Assembly: GCA_017893485.1 (NCBI GenBank)
Contig: CM030363.1
Span: forward strand, 82,624,230-82,688,229
Direction of reading: 5' to 3'
Source of the DNA: Hemerocallis citrina
Lineage: Eukaryota > Streptophyta > Magnoliopsida > Asparagales > Asphodelaceae
Length of the DNA stretch: 64,000 bases
Shown here piece after piece: positions 23,812 through 35,370 of this stretch. Below the pieces are notes generated by a model. The model saw only the letters and a list, made by a program, of their open reading frames with translations, made no database searches and was not told the DNA's origin. The translations under genes and the position numbers were made by a program. Every line of letters starts with the position of its first letter. The first letter of the stretch is position 1.

Positions 23812-25828
23812 TGTAACGCCCCGATTTCCATACACTAGGAAACCGTGACATAAGCCAGAATCTTTTCCTTCAATTAGCCACAATTCACAGAAAAACAGAA
23901 AAATTTAAAACTTTTTATTCAACACAAATGTATTACAAGTCTAAATATTATAAAACTGTAATACATTACATCAGTGTTACAGTAATGCCATACAAGCCCA
24001 AGTGTTACAAACTTTCAATAATAATTACATCAGAGTACAATGAATAATATATAACACTTCGTACTTTCACTTGGATGCTCCTCAACATAAATAAATTACA
24101 ATTGAAATAAATCAATAATTTGCTTCTTTTACTTTGAGTCCTCCTGAATCCTGTACCTGTAGCTTTTCAATCCAGTACCTATTGAAATGGGGATGTTAGT
24201 ACATATACTGACGCTTTAAGGCTGATGACTAGCATCGATTCTCAACTTTAAACAAACAGATTGATGAAAAGAGAAACATGTATATATATAATTGATGTGT
24301 CAGTGTATGCTATGACTTAGACTCTAATGCAAGATTAACTAATGTAAGGATGCTCTTATTCTAATGCAAGTGAGTCTCCAGAACAGTATGCATCCCATAC
24401 TACATATACCTATAACAAGTCATTTCTTCATATATAGAGATTACACCATGAATTCTACTCTTGTACTCAACATGTTTCTAAAGATACAGCGTGACTGATG
24501 AGGTTGCCCTGAAACGATCTAATCCCGCCATTCACAGTATGCTCATGGTATCTATGTTTTCCACTATCACCCGGTGTACCGGACCTCACTCAAAAATCTG
24601 ACAAACCCTAGAGTATCCGCAGTGCAGGTTAGCTCGAAGCATCCCCTGTGGCCCCCTTAACAGATAGACCTTAGTCTATGGCTTGTTCGCCCTTCTTGAT
24701 ATAGAGCATGACGAAGTTCTGGGGGTCCATCCCCTAGCTCTAATAGGAATCGCTCCAGCCCTTATCATGGCACTTCAGAAATTAACAGACGAGATACGAA
24801 TCCCATGCTCCCAACTCGTGAGAAGGCACAAACCGTATCCCTTTGACAGGAAGGGTACAACCAATAACACTGCCTAATGTCAGCCTATAGGACGAGTTGG
24901 ATCATAGGGTATCACCCCTAATACCAACCCTTCCCTTTTGGCATAAAGGTTAAGTAATGATCTTTATAAGTTACAACCCTAATGATGTCACTAAACCTAA
25001 ACAATATTACGAGGTTTTTAATATAGACTTTCTTAAGATTATTACGGTCCAACTCATGGCCTATCGATCCAAGACACCGGTGACGGGATCTCCCTCACTC
25101 ATCACTACCCTTAACTCGGATCTCGTCAACATTTTCGGCCCGCAATCAACCCATACCAGTTAAGATTCGTCGGCACACGAGGTGTGATTTATCCATAGTT
25201 TCCAAGGTGGTAAGATATAAGTCTTGATGGTCGATGACCCCTAGGGCAACTATAAGACCCTAGACGAGCTTCTATCAAGCTAACAATAATAGTTACTTTC
25301 CCAACCATTATTACCCATACATTGAAGATGAAGAATGTTCACATGATATGGTCCAATTTTAATTAGAACCACCTGTAACTAGAATTCATGGGTTCTCTTT
25401 CCCAAATTGAACTAGGACAACGTGCAACTTGGTTCATGGGTTCTTTCTCAAGTTTGAGCTAGAATCACCTAGAAACTAAATGCATGGGTTCTTCATTAAT
25501 TTGAGCTAGAACCATAATGGAACTAGTTTTTTGGGTTTTTTCTTAAAAGCCGAATTAGAACAAATGTGGAACATGGGTTCATTTTAATAGTTCAACTGGG
25601 TTAGCATGTGAGCTAAACTCATGGGTTCCTTCTAGAAATTTAACTAAAACCACTACAACATACAACTTAAGCATGTATGGGTTCTTTTAACCAGAATATT
25701 ACAACATATAACTCAAGCATGGGTTCTTTTGAATCTAGGACAACTATACAACTCAAGCATGAGTTCTTTACTACAACTCAAGCACAAGTTCTTTACTAAA
25801 ACAACTACAACAACTTAAGCATGGGTTC
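23812..25828 (-). repeat. Solo LTR B, left part
   Basis: Begins TGTAACGCCCCG, like LTRs A and C, directly after the 5 bp GTTGG (23807-23811). The right part, 46905-48828, ends ATATTAAA directly before a second GTTGG (48829-48833). Without the nested Tat element the LTR is about 3.94 kb. No gag, pol or primer site belongs to it, so it is a solo LTR left by recombination between two LTRs of a Tekay-like element. The end of this part is a string of short repeats with the core AAGCATGGGTTCTTT. Confidence 0.88.
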
Positions 25829-26418
25829 TGTTACCGCTGATTTCGGTGTGGGGGTATACAGATAGAATTTGTGAGTTCGAGAAAACCTGAACAGCTGATC
25901 CAAGCCTTCTGACTCCCACCGTAACCTGCAAGGAAGTGCGAAACACCGGAGTTGATTCCGGCGACGCACCCTCCGACGCTCTTGTCAGTAACCAGTGGTG
26001 ATTAAAGAAAGAGCTTAAGGTGGAAAAAGAGTGATTACCTGGTCACAGTGGCAGAGGGGAGGTATTTATAGTTGCCAGGGGAGTGATTAGAGGCTTGATT
26101 CCCTGTGTAACTACTAGGAGGAAAATCCTCACAGTTTGTTCAGGAAACTAACCCCTGATTCCCGGTGAGAGCAAATTAGGCCCGTTGACTTGGTCAAATC
26201 AGTGGCCCTGATTTATCCCTTGTTGATCTGGGTTTGCCTCGGGTCGGGACCCGTACCCAACTGGTGTGGATTCGTTTGTGGGTTATTGGACCTGTGCGAG
26301 GGAGACCCAGTACCCGCTTTGGATCCACTTGAATGCAAAATTACCTTTTTACCCCCGAGCTTCAAGATTCGCGCCAAATCTGGACGGTTCTGATTTAACC
26401 CCATTTTTAGCCATATCA
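25829..26418 (-). repeat. 3' LTR of the Tat element
   Basis: Starts TGTTACCGCTG and ends CCATATCA on the plus strand; 590 bp, about 97 percent identical to 46310-46899. GGTTC precedes it. Confidence 0.95.
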
Positions 26419-26440
26419 CGAGCCCCCCACTCCTAAAGAC
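26419..26440 (-). other. Polypurine tract of the Tat element
   Basis: On the minus strand TTTAGGAGTGGGGGGCTCG lies directly before the LTR start TGATATGG. Purine-rich and correctly placed. Confidence 0.8.
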
Positions 26441-26849
26441 TTAGTGTGATCGGCCTTTGAGGAGTAGTTTGACTGTTTTGGTGGCTAGTGGAGTTGTATC
26501 GGAGTCTGAATGGAGGAGTTCGAATCTCGAAGGGGGTAGTGAGGTGCTTTTTGGATGCCGTGTGCTGTTCCCTAGCCATATCGAGTATTTGACAGCTTTT
26601 ATTTATTCTTTCGGACTATTTATTTAATTTTGCGACGCGTTTGCTAATTGTTCGGGGGCCTTAGCAGTACGTTCTAGGCAATAATTGTTCGTCCAGGGGC
26701 TTAAAAATGTACCCCCGAAGTTCCAATTATTTTCTAGAACTTTCAATTAATTTTCCCGAATTTTTAGCAAATTTTTCACAATTTTTAAATAAATAAAACG
26801 ATTTAAATAAATGAAAAATGATTTTTAATACCGATATATGATGTGGCTT

Positions 26850-27400
26850 GATCTGAGCCGTTGATCATGGACGAGTGCGAATTTCTGAGAGATCCAATGG
26901 TAGTTATCGCTCGGATGCTATTTTCTCCGTTTGCGAGCTCGGAAAGGCACTTGCTCGGCAGCCGACCGAAGACAGGGGGTCTCGGCAGGTCGAGCAACGT
27001 GGCGCAATCTGGGCCATTGGATGACGACGCGCATCTCAAGACGGGCATGTTTCTTAAGAAAACACTATCTTGTCTTTTAGCGCACGTGGCGCAATCTGGG
27101 CCGTTCATCATTAGAAGCACGAATTTCTGAGAGATCCAACGGTAGTTATCGCTCGGACGCTTTTTTCTCCGTTTGCGAGCTCGGAAAGGCGCTTGCTCGG
27201 CAGCAGACCGAAGACAGGGGGTCCCGGCAGGTCGAACAACGTGGCGCAATCTGGGCCGTTGGATGACGACGCGCATCTCAAGACGAGCACATTTCTCAAG
27301 AAAACACTATCTTGTTGTCTAGTGTCCTCGGCAAGATCTGGGTCGTCTGATCGAGATCATGCGCGAAAGTTGAGGAGAAAGTGAGTTTTCTCCGTTTGCA
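26850..27400. repeat. Repeat block R, first two copies, in the Tat 3' region
   Basis: Two tandem copies about 240 bp apart share GAGAGATCCAA, GGTAGTTATCGCTCGGA, TTTTCTCCGTTTGCGAGCTC, GGCGCAATCTGGGCC and AAAACACTATCTTGT. Related copies occur at 29085-29290 and 33945-34250. Apparent ORFs on both strands simply follow the repeat. Confidence 0.85.
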
Positions 27401-27749
27401 GGGTCGGAAAGGCACTTGCTCGGAGCAGACCGAAGGCATGGGGTTTCGGCAGTCCGAGCGTGGAAGGGCGTTCCGAGATATAGTGGGGGAATAGACCCCG
27501 GTACGGCCCAATTTTCAAGGATATTAATGGCGCTCCCGAATTCATGCGGCGTTCCATTTTCCCAGGTCATTAATGACTACGCCCTTCAATTAATGCGTGG
27601 CGTTTCAACTTCCGAGGGTCATAATGGCCAGATCTTTGGAGGAGAGCTTATAAGTACCCCGCTCCCTTTGTCATTTCAATTGCAACAATGTAGAGTTTCA
27701 AACCTCGGAGGTATCTGCCTTAGGTAACTTCTCTTTCGAGGTCCGAAGG

Positions 27750-28930
27750 GGTGGTTGCTCTTTTGCCTTGTTCTTCTCCCATTCCTGACGGCCCCAAAGT
27801 GGATGTCAGGGTCGGGGGAGAATAAGGCAATAGTGGTGACGACCGTAACCTGGACCCGAGGGATGAGTTACTTCGGAAGGACAGGTGGTCGTTCTTCCAC
27901 CATGGTCTTCTCCTGACTCTGACTGCTCCAACGTGGGTGTTAGGGTCAGGAGATCATGGTGGAAGAGGTGATGATCCATGTCCGGAGCCGAGGGGTGAGC
28001 TACTTCGGAAGGACGGGTGGTCGTTCTTCCACCAAGATCTTCTGCCTACTCTGGCTGCTCCGCAGTGGGTGTCAGGGTCGGCGGAGATCATGGTGGAAGA
28101 GGTGATGATCTATGTCCGAATCCGAGGGGTGAGTTCGTTCGGAAGGACGGGTGGTCACCCTTCCACCATGATCATCACCCGATTTTAACTGGCCCGATGG
28201 GGATGTCAAGATCGGGGGTGATCATGGTAGAGGGGGTGATCATGGTAGAAGGGTTGATGACCGTAGTCCGGATCCGACGGAGGAGTTCACTTCGGAAGGA
28301 CTGGTGGCCGTTCTTCCGCCCAAATCTTCTCCTGACTCTGATGGCCCGAGTGGAGGTGTCAGGGTCAGGGGAGGTTTGGGCCGAAGGGTAGACCACCGAA
28401 GTCCGGATCCGGGGGACCGTGTGTTTCGGAAGGACGGGGGGTCGCTCTTTCGCCTAGATCTTCTCCCGATTCTGACGGCCCAGGTAGAGGTGTCAGGGTC
28501 GGGGGAGGTCTCGGCAGAAGGGTTGACCGCCGAAGTCCAGATCCGAGGGGCGATCTGTCTCGGTAGGACGGGTGGTCGTTCTTTCACCATGATCTTCACC
28601 CGATTCTGAGTGCTCCAACGTGGGTGTCAGGGTCGGGGAAGGTCATGGTAGAAGAGGTGATGACCCTAGTCCGGAGCCGAGGGACGACTTTTGCTTCGGG
28701 AGGACGAGTGGTCGTTCTTCCACTGTGGTCTTCTCCTGATTCTTACTGCCTCCGATGCGAGTGTCAGGGTCGGGGAAGATCACAGTAGAAGAGGTGACGA
28801 CCCATGTTCGTGTCCGAGGGACTGTAGCAGCTTCAGAATGATGGGTCTCCTCCCATCTCTGTCTTCCTTCCGCGCCGACGGCTTCCGATGGTTGTCGGCC
28901 CGAAGGAGTTAGAGATGGGGGGTGCGCCGA
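27750..28930. repeat. Tandem array of about nine hairpin units, Tat 3' region
   Basis: Units of about 115-140 bp, each an imperfect palindrome with 20-27 bp arms around a loop of about 25-30 bases. Examples: 27763-27789 with 27805-27830, 27894-27917 with 27945-27965, 28313-28336 with 28364-28386, and 28717-28739 with 28770-28791. The arm sequence differs between units, but the two arms of one unit stay complementary. Between hairpins lies a conserved spacer (GAGGTGATGA, CTTCGGAAGGAC). Reading frames across the array are not convincing as proteins. Confidence 0.85.
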
Positions 28931-29084
28931 TCCGTTCTTGACCGGGCCCCGTGGGTCGGCGGGAAACCGACCGAGACATGGGGCCTGGGGGGCACGCCGA
29001 GGGCGGTGCCTTAAAACTTTGAATTAAAATTTTTTCTGGTTTCTTCAGACAGAGGTGGGATATGGAGGAAGTGTAGGCCATCCG

Positions 29085-29290
29085 AGCGACTTGACGCAAT
29101 CTGAACCGTTGGATGGCATCGCGCATCTCGAGACGGGCACATTTATCGAGAAAACACTATCTTGTCGTCTAGTGTTCTCGGTGAGATCTGGGCCGTCTGA
29201 TTGAGATTTTACGCGAAGTTTGAGGAGAAAGAGAGTTTTCTCCGTTTGCCAGCTCGGATTGGTACTTGCTCGGTAGCCGACCGGTCTCTT
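29085..29290. repeat. Repeat block R, third copy
   Basis: Carries ACTTGACGCAATCTGAACC, GGATGGCATCGCGCATCTC, AAAACACTATCTTGTCGTC and TTTTCTCCGTTTGCCAGCTC, matching 26930-27400. It lies between the hairpin array and the promoter of antisense gene 1. Confidence 0.8.
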
Positions 29291-29453
29291 TGCTGGCGTG
29301 GTCGGATTGCGTGTAGTTCGGCTCCCGGTCCCGTTATGCCGAGCTAGTTGACTTGGTGAAGAAGACAGTTGTGTTGGGCCTTCGCGACGTTTCGAGAGCG
29401 GCCCAAGAGTCGCGCTTCTTCGTTTGGAAGTCCAAGGGACGTTCCATTTTTAC

Positions 29454-29460
29454 TATAAAT
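29454..29460 (+). promoter_or_regulatory. TATA box of antisense gene 1
   Basis: TATAAAT preceded by TTTTTAC, 194 bases before the ATG at 29654, followed by a CT-rich leader (TTACTCTCTCTCTTCAG). This is the usual form of a plant promoter and points away from the Tat gag-pol strand. No other strong TATA box lies between 28900 and 29654. Confidence 0.6.
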
Positions 29461-29653
29461 CTTCACCCCCCCTTAGACCAAGTCTCATTTTTTACTTTTA
29501 CTCTCTCTCTTCAGTTCTTACTTTTCGCCTTCGAAGTTTTCAGCTCCTTGGTGGTGGTGCTAGCTGACGCGGCGAGGCGTTTCTTGTTTCCGGTGAACTT
29601 TCCGACCGTAGCTGTTACTTCGAGGTCAGTCACTCTCCCTTCTCTTTTAGAAA

Positions 29654-31982
29654 ATGGTTAAGATTACGTCCTCGGATGAGACCCCCGCCTCGGAGCAAGC
29701 AGTAGGCCGAGGGGGTAAAGGGAAGGAGGTGGCAGAGCCGACCGATCAGCACGTCGTACGTCCGGATAGAGAGGGCGAGGTGGCCGAGCCACCTAAGGAA
29801 GTCGCGGTGGCGTCCCAGAAGGGTAAAGCGGTGGTTACGATCGTGGAAACGCCGAAGACAGCAGGAGCGTTCGGTCGGCAGCCAATTGCTCTGTCGAGCG
29901 TGGGAGGCGTACGGGACTATGCCAAGGACATCTTGGAGAAAGTGACCCAAGGCACGGCCAAGGCGGTGGAGGAGAATGAACCGAGAGAGCTGTCCGAGGT
30001 GGACTATACCATCTCGTCTCTTACGGAGGCCGACCTTCACCTGATCCGAAAGGGCTTCCGGATCCCTGCCGACTACGGACTGCTCCTCCTCGGGCCGGGT
30101 TTCCGAGCCAATACGAAGTCTTCGTCAGATGTGTGCGTCTTTCCGGTCGACTCCCTCATTGCTGGACTCCGCTTTCCCCTCCACCCGTTCGTTGTGGATG
30201 TCTTGACATGGTACGGTTTGAGCCCCGCCCAGCTGATGCCGAACACATGGAGGCACGTCATGGCATTCGTCCTCCGGTGCCAAGAGGTTGGTGCCGAGCC
30301 GAGTATGTTTCTCTTTCGGAGCCTCTACCGACCTTGTCAGCCAAGACGAGACGAACAAAGGTTCTATCTTTCGCCACGAACAGGCGTGAAGTTGATCGAG
30401 AATCTGGACTCGATCAAACATTGGAAGGAAAAGTATTTCATCATCCGAGCCCCCGCACCGTGGGTGATACCGACAGTTTGGGCGAAGGATGGCCTGCCCA
30501 AGCGAACCAAGAAGGAGCCGGTGCGGAGTGACGAGGAGACAGAGGTCCACAAGAAGCTCCTCGCCCTGCTAGCGCTAAGCTGGAAAGATATTACCGAGGA
30601 GGATCTGTTCCGAGGGGGTCTCAGTCCGATCGACCCTAGTATGCTTCTGGTATTTATACTCTTTGCTTAAAGTTCATAAAAAATTTTCTATGTTTTTTCA
30701 TTCGGCTTGTGCAGAGACGATGAAGCTGGACTACAAAGCTCTGATGGCGAAGGGCAGGTCGGAGCAGGAGACGAAGAAGAAGAGGCCTTCGGCGGGGCCT
30801 CAGGACGGCCGAGCCTCGAAGAAGCCTTCGGTCGCGAAGGTCGCCGACCAGCCGACGGTTGTTGCGTCGGAGGCTGGTTCCGAGCGGGGGGAGGTCATGG
30901 TCCCTGAACCTCCTGCTTTAGGGGCGCCGACACCGGTCTCGAAGGGGGATGCTCCTGGTTCGTAGAGCGGTGCGTTCGGCGTGAAGGAGCTGCTGTCCCT
31001 CCAAGTTCCGCCCCTTACTGCCAAGGCGGAGAAGATCTTGACCGAGCATCATAAGCAGATCTTCGTCCCCGACTGGCAGGTGATGAATGTCGACGGCTTC
31101 TTGGGCGACGGTAATATCTGCATGGAAGCGTGAGGCACCTACCGACCCCAAAGGATCGAGCGACCCTGAAGGCCGGGCTAGCTGGGGACGCCGCGATGCA
31201 GATTGCTCGGAACACCATGTCGGTAAGTAGGCCGAGCTCTTCTTTATCGAAACTTTTACTGAGATTTTTCCAAGTCCTTGGGTTCGGTTTCTAATGTCTT
31301 GTTTTCTTTTCAGACCCTCTGCCACTTCAACTTCCTGCTCGAGGAGTTCGCGGGCAAGGAGCAGGAACATGAGCGGGAGAGGGTGGAGCGTGTCAAGGTC
31401 GCGAAGCAGCTTGATGTCGAGCAGCTCCTCTCGGCGAAGAAGGGTGCCGAAGTGGCTGGGCTGGAGAAGCAGCTGGCCGACGCCATTCAGCTGTCGAAGG
31501 ATGCGGCGACCAAACTTTGGGCCTCGGAGAAGGAGGTTGCCGAGCTGAAGGAGGAGCTGGCCAACGCTCGGTCGGAAGCGGAGAGGGCTCGGAAGAGGGC
31601 CGAGAAGATCATGGCCAAACACCAGAGGAAGGTGAAGAAGGTGAAGAAGGCTGTGCAGGAGGAGGCCGCGCAACACATGCTCCAGAACATGGAGGACGCC
31701 TACGGTCGAGCCTTGCTCCACGTGGCCGCCAGGAACCCGGGCTTCGACACGTCCTCCTACCGTTTTTACGACCCCGTGGAAGGGGAGGAGGAGGTTCCCG
31801 AGGGGATGCTCGACCCCGAGGGAGAGACGGAAGGCGTCGAAGGCCCAGGAGAGACCGAGGCCGAGGATGAGGAGGAAGACGACTCCGAGGAAGAGAGCGG
31901 GAGCGAAGGCGAAGACGGGGGCGACGGCGAGGACAAGGCCGGGGGGTCGACGGACCCGAACGACAAAAAGGTCGACCCCTGA
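29654..31982 (+). pseudogene. Antisense gene 1: 'putative gypsy-type transposon' domain plus coiled coil, three exons
   Basis: Exon 1 (29654-30649) is an open 332-codon frame with a basic N-terminus and, at residues about 160-235, the plant domain annotated as putative gypsy-type transposon (PF04195-like): GLRFPLHPFVVDVL, LSPAQLMPNTWRH. Predicted introns are 30650-30716 and 31223-31313, with GT and AG ends. Exon 3 (31314-31982) encodes a long coiled coil (VAELKEELANARSEAERARK) and an acidic tail. Exon 2 has a TAG at 30963-30965 and a frameshift near 31130, so this copy is probably dead. The function of such proteins is unknown. It lies opposite to gag-pol and inside the Tat LTRs, so it moves with the element. 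Confidence 0.75.
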
Positions 31983-32081
31983 CTCGGTTGTCTCTTTTAG
32001 TCTTTCGTTGTTTTTTTTCTTTTTGTAAGCCTAACTGCGGACTGGCCACCGCTCTTTGTAAAACTTTTTTCTCGGTTTTGA

Positions 32082-33714
32082 ATGAAAACAGTGTGTTTGG
32101 CCAAAATTTATCCAAGTGTTGAGTCTCGGATTTTGTGTTTGATTTGGTGTGGAATTCTCCAAGTGTTGGGTCTCGGATTTATCTCTGATTTTCATGTAAG
32201 GTTCGGTCCGATAACGGAGGTAGCATACCTTCGTAAGGAGCTGGCCAAAACGAGGGGTGAGCTCTCGAACAGCCGGCAGAGGCGGTTTCTCATGCTCTTG
32301 AAGCTGGAGGAGACGAAGGCAGCTGTGCGGAAGTATTGTCACGAGTTGTGGCAACTGCGGAAGCAACCCCAAGCCCCTTGTCCCGAAGGCGAGGTCGAGC
32401 GGCTCCGTAGAGAGATTACTGCCGTCGAGCGGAAGAATGACGAGCTTTTGGCCGAGGTCCAACACATGGAATTAGCGGTGAAAGAACGTTCGGCGGCAGA
32501 AGAGAAGCTAACTTCCGAGCTAGAGAAGGCGTCGGCCGAGCGCAAGAGGTTGTTGGCCGAGGTCGACAGGCTCAGGAGGATCACGATAGACAGGGGGATC
32601 GAGGTCACCCACTTCCGACGGCTCGCGACCGATGGCGCCAACGTCTCTGGCTCGTCAAGGCCTTCTCATTTGAAGAAGTTGGCGAAGGACGACGCCCTGA
32701 GAGACAGAATCATTGAACTGGAGGAAGAGGTCGCGTCACTCAAGCCTATGCCGGAGAGGGCTAACGTCCGCAATGCGTCGTGCACTCGCGAAGAGAGCGA
32801 GAGAGGGATTTCCTTTTACGAACTCGCGACACATTTGCCTGCGGCTAGGCGGAGCCCTTCCGACGCTCAGAATAGCGCAGCCGTCTCGTCGAGCGGTGCC
32901 TCGGTCGGCGCCACAGTCAAGGTCAGCGGCGAAAGGGGGGTCACGCTTCGTTGGTTTGGAATAGAGCTTGGAGGTCAGGCCTCGTCGTCCTCGCGTTTCC
33001 TTGAACCGAAGCGTTCCCCTTCCGAAGAGGCCCTGATCGTGTCGCTTTGTGTTTCTTCTGATTGGTTGCGAAACTTTGTAGTAGAGTCGGTCTTGTTGTA
33101 TTGTGGAGCTATTGATTGGTTGCGAAACTTTGTAGTAGAGTCGGTTTTGTTGTATTGTGGAGCTATTACATATGAATTTGAAAGTTTGATTGGAAAATTC
33201 TTCAAGTGTTGTGCCTCGGAAGTGTATTGAAACCTTGCTATTCATTTTCCCTTCTTTTCAGCTCCAGGTGTCAGACCAATACACCGATCCCAACGGCTCG
33301 GACAATGAAGCTGATGCCGAGGTGACCTCCGGGATGGCGAAGTCTCGCTTGTCGAAGGGCCGAGAGCGGTGTCGTAGAGTGGAGCTGGAGTTACGTCGAG
33401 CTGAGAGCGAGCGGGCCCACCTTCAGTCCGTCCTCGGCCAAAGGGACGCCGAGATCCAATGCTTGGAAAGCAGGATCATCGAGGCAACCCCCGCAGGGGA
33501 AGACGAGGACTCGCAGACAGCTTTTAGCAACACTCTTCGGGTTCAGTGTATTCGGCACAATCAGTCGAAGATATTAGCCGAGCGGGACGATTTACTCTAC
33601 GAGATCCATCACTTACAGACTGTGGAGGCGAAGCTTCGGAAGGAGGCGAAGGAGCTAATAGCCGAAGGGGAAGGGCTGGCGACCGAAGAGATCAGTGAAG
33701 ACATTTCTATTTGA
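32082..33714 (+). CDS. Antisense gene 2: coiled-coil protein, two predicted exons
   Basis: From about 32082 (ATG) or further downstream a frame encodes a long coiled coil: VAYLRKELAKTRGEL, KLTSELEKASAERKRLLAEV, LRDRIIELEEEVASL. A predicted intron at 32922-33261 (AAG/GTCAGC to TTTTCAG/CTC, phase 0 on both sides) joins it to exon 2 at 33262-33714, again helical (RRVELELRRAESERAHL), with a stop at 33712-33714. AATAAA follows at 33805-33810. The start is uncertain. It could also be the 3' part of gene 1 by alternative splicing. No family is recognised beyond coiled coil; the high Arg/Glu/Lys content matches the tail of gene 1. No in-frame stop is seen in the exons. Confidence 0.5.
33061..33168 (+). 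repeat. 54 bp tandem duplication in the intron of antisense gene 2
   Basis: 33061-33114 and 33115-33168 are the same 54 bases with two differences (start ATTGGTTGCGAAACTTTG). If read as coding it is an in-frame 18-residue repeat, but the splice signals place it in an intron. Confidence 0.85.
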
Positions 33715-33944
33715 GGACCAAGTGTAATGGGTCGGTGCTGTATTATTTGTTTTCTAGTATTTTGTAACTATGGAAAGACTGCTTTGTATTGTGTCCCGAT
33801 CATTAATAAAATTCCTTTGTGGCTCTGCGTATTTATTTTGCTTGCGAGTGTGTTGGCCGTGCCGAGGTCCTCGAGCTGAGCACATGGTGCCCTCGGCTAG
33901 AGTCTTGAGGCGAACGAGCTCCCGACGGAGCGGTACCTTGTCAT

Positions 33945-34250
33945 TTAGCGATTCTGACAAGATCTGGGCCGTCGGATATCGGCGTGGATCTCGATGCGGC
34001 GCATTTTCCGAGAAAGTGCTATCTTGTCGTTTTAGCGCTGTTGGCAGAATCTGGACCGTCGGATGATGGCTCGAATCTCGAGGCAGCTCAGTTCCCGAGA
34101 AAACGCTATCTTGTCGTTTAGCGTCGGTGGCAAGATCTGGGCCGTCTGATCGAGATCAATCACGAAAGTTGAGGAGAAAGTGAGTTTTCTCCATTTGCAG
34201 GGTCGGGAAGGCACTTGCTCGGTAGCCGACCGAAGGCGTAGGGTTTCGGA
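33945..34250. repeat. Repeat block R, last copies
   Basis: Three partial repeats with AAGATCTGGGCCGTC, GCTATCTTGTCG and TTTTCTCCATTTGCAGGGTC, matching 26850-27400. They follow the polyadenylation signal of antisense gene 2, so the antisense genes are bracketed by block R. Confidence 0.8.
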
Positions 34251-34479
34251 TATCGGCTTCTAGACAAGATTACTCGGATCATGCTGCCGGACAGTGCTTC
34301 GGTCTCCTTCTTCTTGCGAAGCGGGGGGGGTGAGCCGAGCTCTTTCCCTTTGTGGGATTCGTCGGTCACGGCATGCGTTCGATGGTTGTGGGAGCAACTC
34401 TGGATGGTGGTCCACTCCTAGTCTGCAGCGAAGCAAGCTTGGGGGATAGCAACCAAGTGTTGGACTCCGGAACCATCGG

Positions 34480-35370
34480 CATAATTCAACGGCTGTGGGA
34501 GCAATTCCGAACGGCGATCTACCTCTGGTTCGTCTGGGGACGAGCCGAGGAGGTAAAGTCGAGCCGAGTGTTGGACTCCGAACCATCGGTAAGTTCAACG
34601 GTTGTGGGAGCAGTTCCGAACGGCGATCTACCTCTGGCTCGTCCGGGGACGAGCCGAGGAGGTAAAGTCGAGCCGAGTGTTGGACTCCGAACCATCGGTA
34701 AGTTTGTTCAACGGTTGTGGGAGCAATTCCGAACGGCGATCTACTTCTGGCTCGTCCGGGGACGAGCCGAGGAGGTAAAGTCGAGCCGAGTGTTGGACTC
34801 CGAACCATCGGTAAGTTCAACGGTTGTGGGATCAGTTCCGAACGGCGATCTACCTCTGGCTCGTCCGGGGACGAGTCGAGGAGGTAAAGTCGAGCCGAGT
34901 GTTGGACTCCGAACCATCGGTAAGTTTGTTCAACGGTTGTGGGAGCAATTCCGAACGGCGATCTACTTCTGGCTTGTCCGGGGACGAGCCGAGGAGGTAA
35001 AGTTGAACCGAGTGTTGGACTCCGAACCATCGGTAAGTTTGTTCAACGGTTGTGGGAGCAATTCCGAACGGCGATCTACTTCTGGCTCATCCGGGGACGA
35101 GCCGAGGAGGTAAAGTCGAGCCGAGTGTTGGACTCCGAACCATCGGTATAGTTCAACGGTTGTGGGAGCAATTCCGAACGGCGATCTGCTTCTGGCTCGT
35201 CCGGAGACGAGCCGAGGAGGTAAAGTCGAGCCGAGTGTTGGACTCCGAACCATCGGTATAGTTCAACGGTTGTGGGAGCAGTTCTGAATGGCGATCTACT
35301 TCTGGCTCGTCCGGGGACGAGCCGAGGAGGTAAAGTCGAGCCGGACATGGACTCCGAACCATTGGTTGAA
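34480..35370. repeat. Eight-copy ~110 bp tandem array, Tat 3' region
   Basis: The phrase GGTTGTGGGAGCAATTCCGAA or a close variant starts near 34490, 34599, 34711, 34820, 34934, 35048, 35158 and 35269, so the period is 109-114 bp. Each unit holds a near-perfect palindrome, GGCTCGTCCGGGGACGAGCC. The open frames on both strands are a by-product of the repeat. Satellite-like arrays between pol and the 3' LTR are common in Tat elements. Confidence 0.92.

Noticed and set aside
24683..25163. Plus-strand ORFs in solo LTR B
   Set aside because: Short frames without domains inside a non-coding LTR.
27937..28609. ORFs on both strands in the hairpin array
   Set aside because: Palindromic GC-rich repeats keep frames open on both strands. 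The repeated peptides mirror the DNA units and no family is recognised.
31487..32115. Minus-strand Ser/Arg/Pro-rich ORFs opposite antisense gene 1
   Set aside because: Shadow frames of the acidic and coiled-coil exon on the plus strand.
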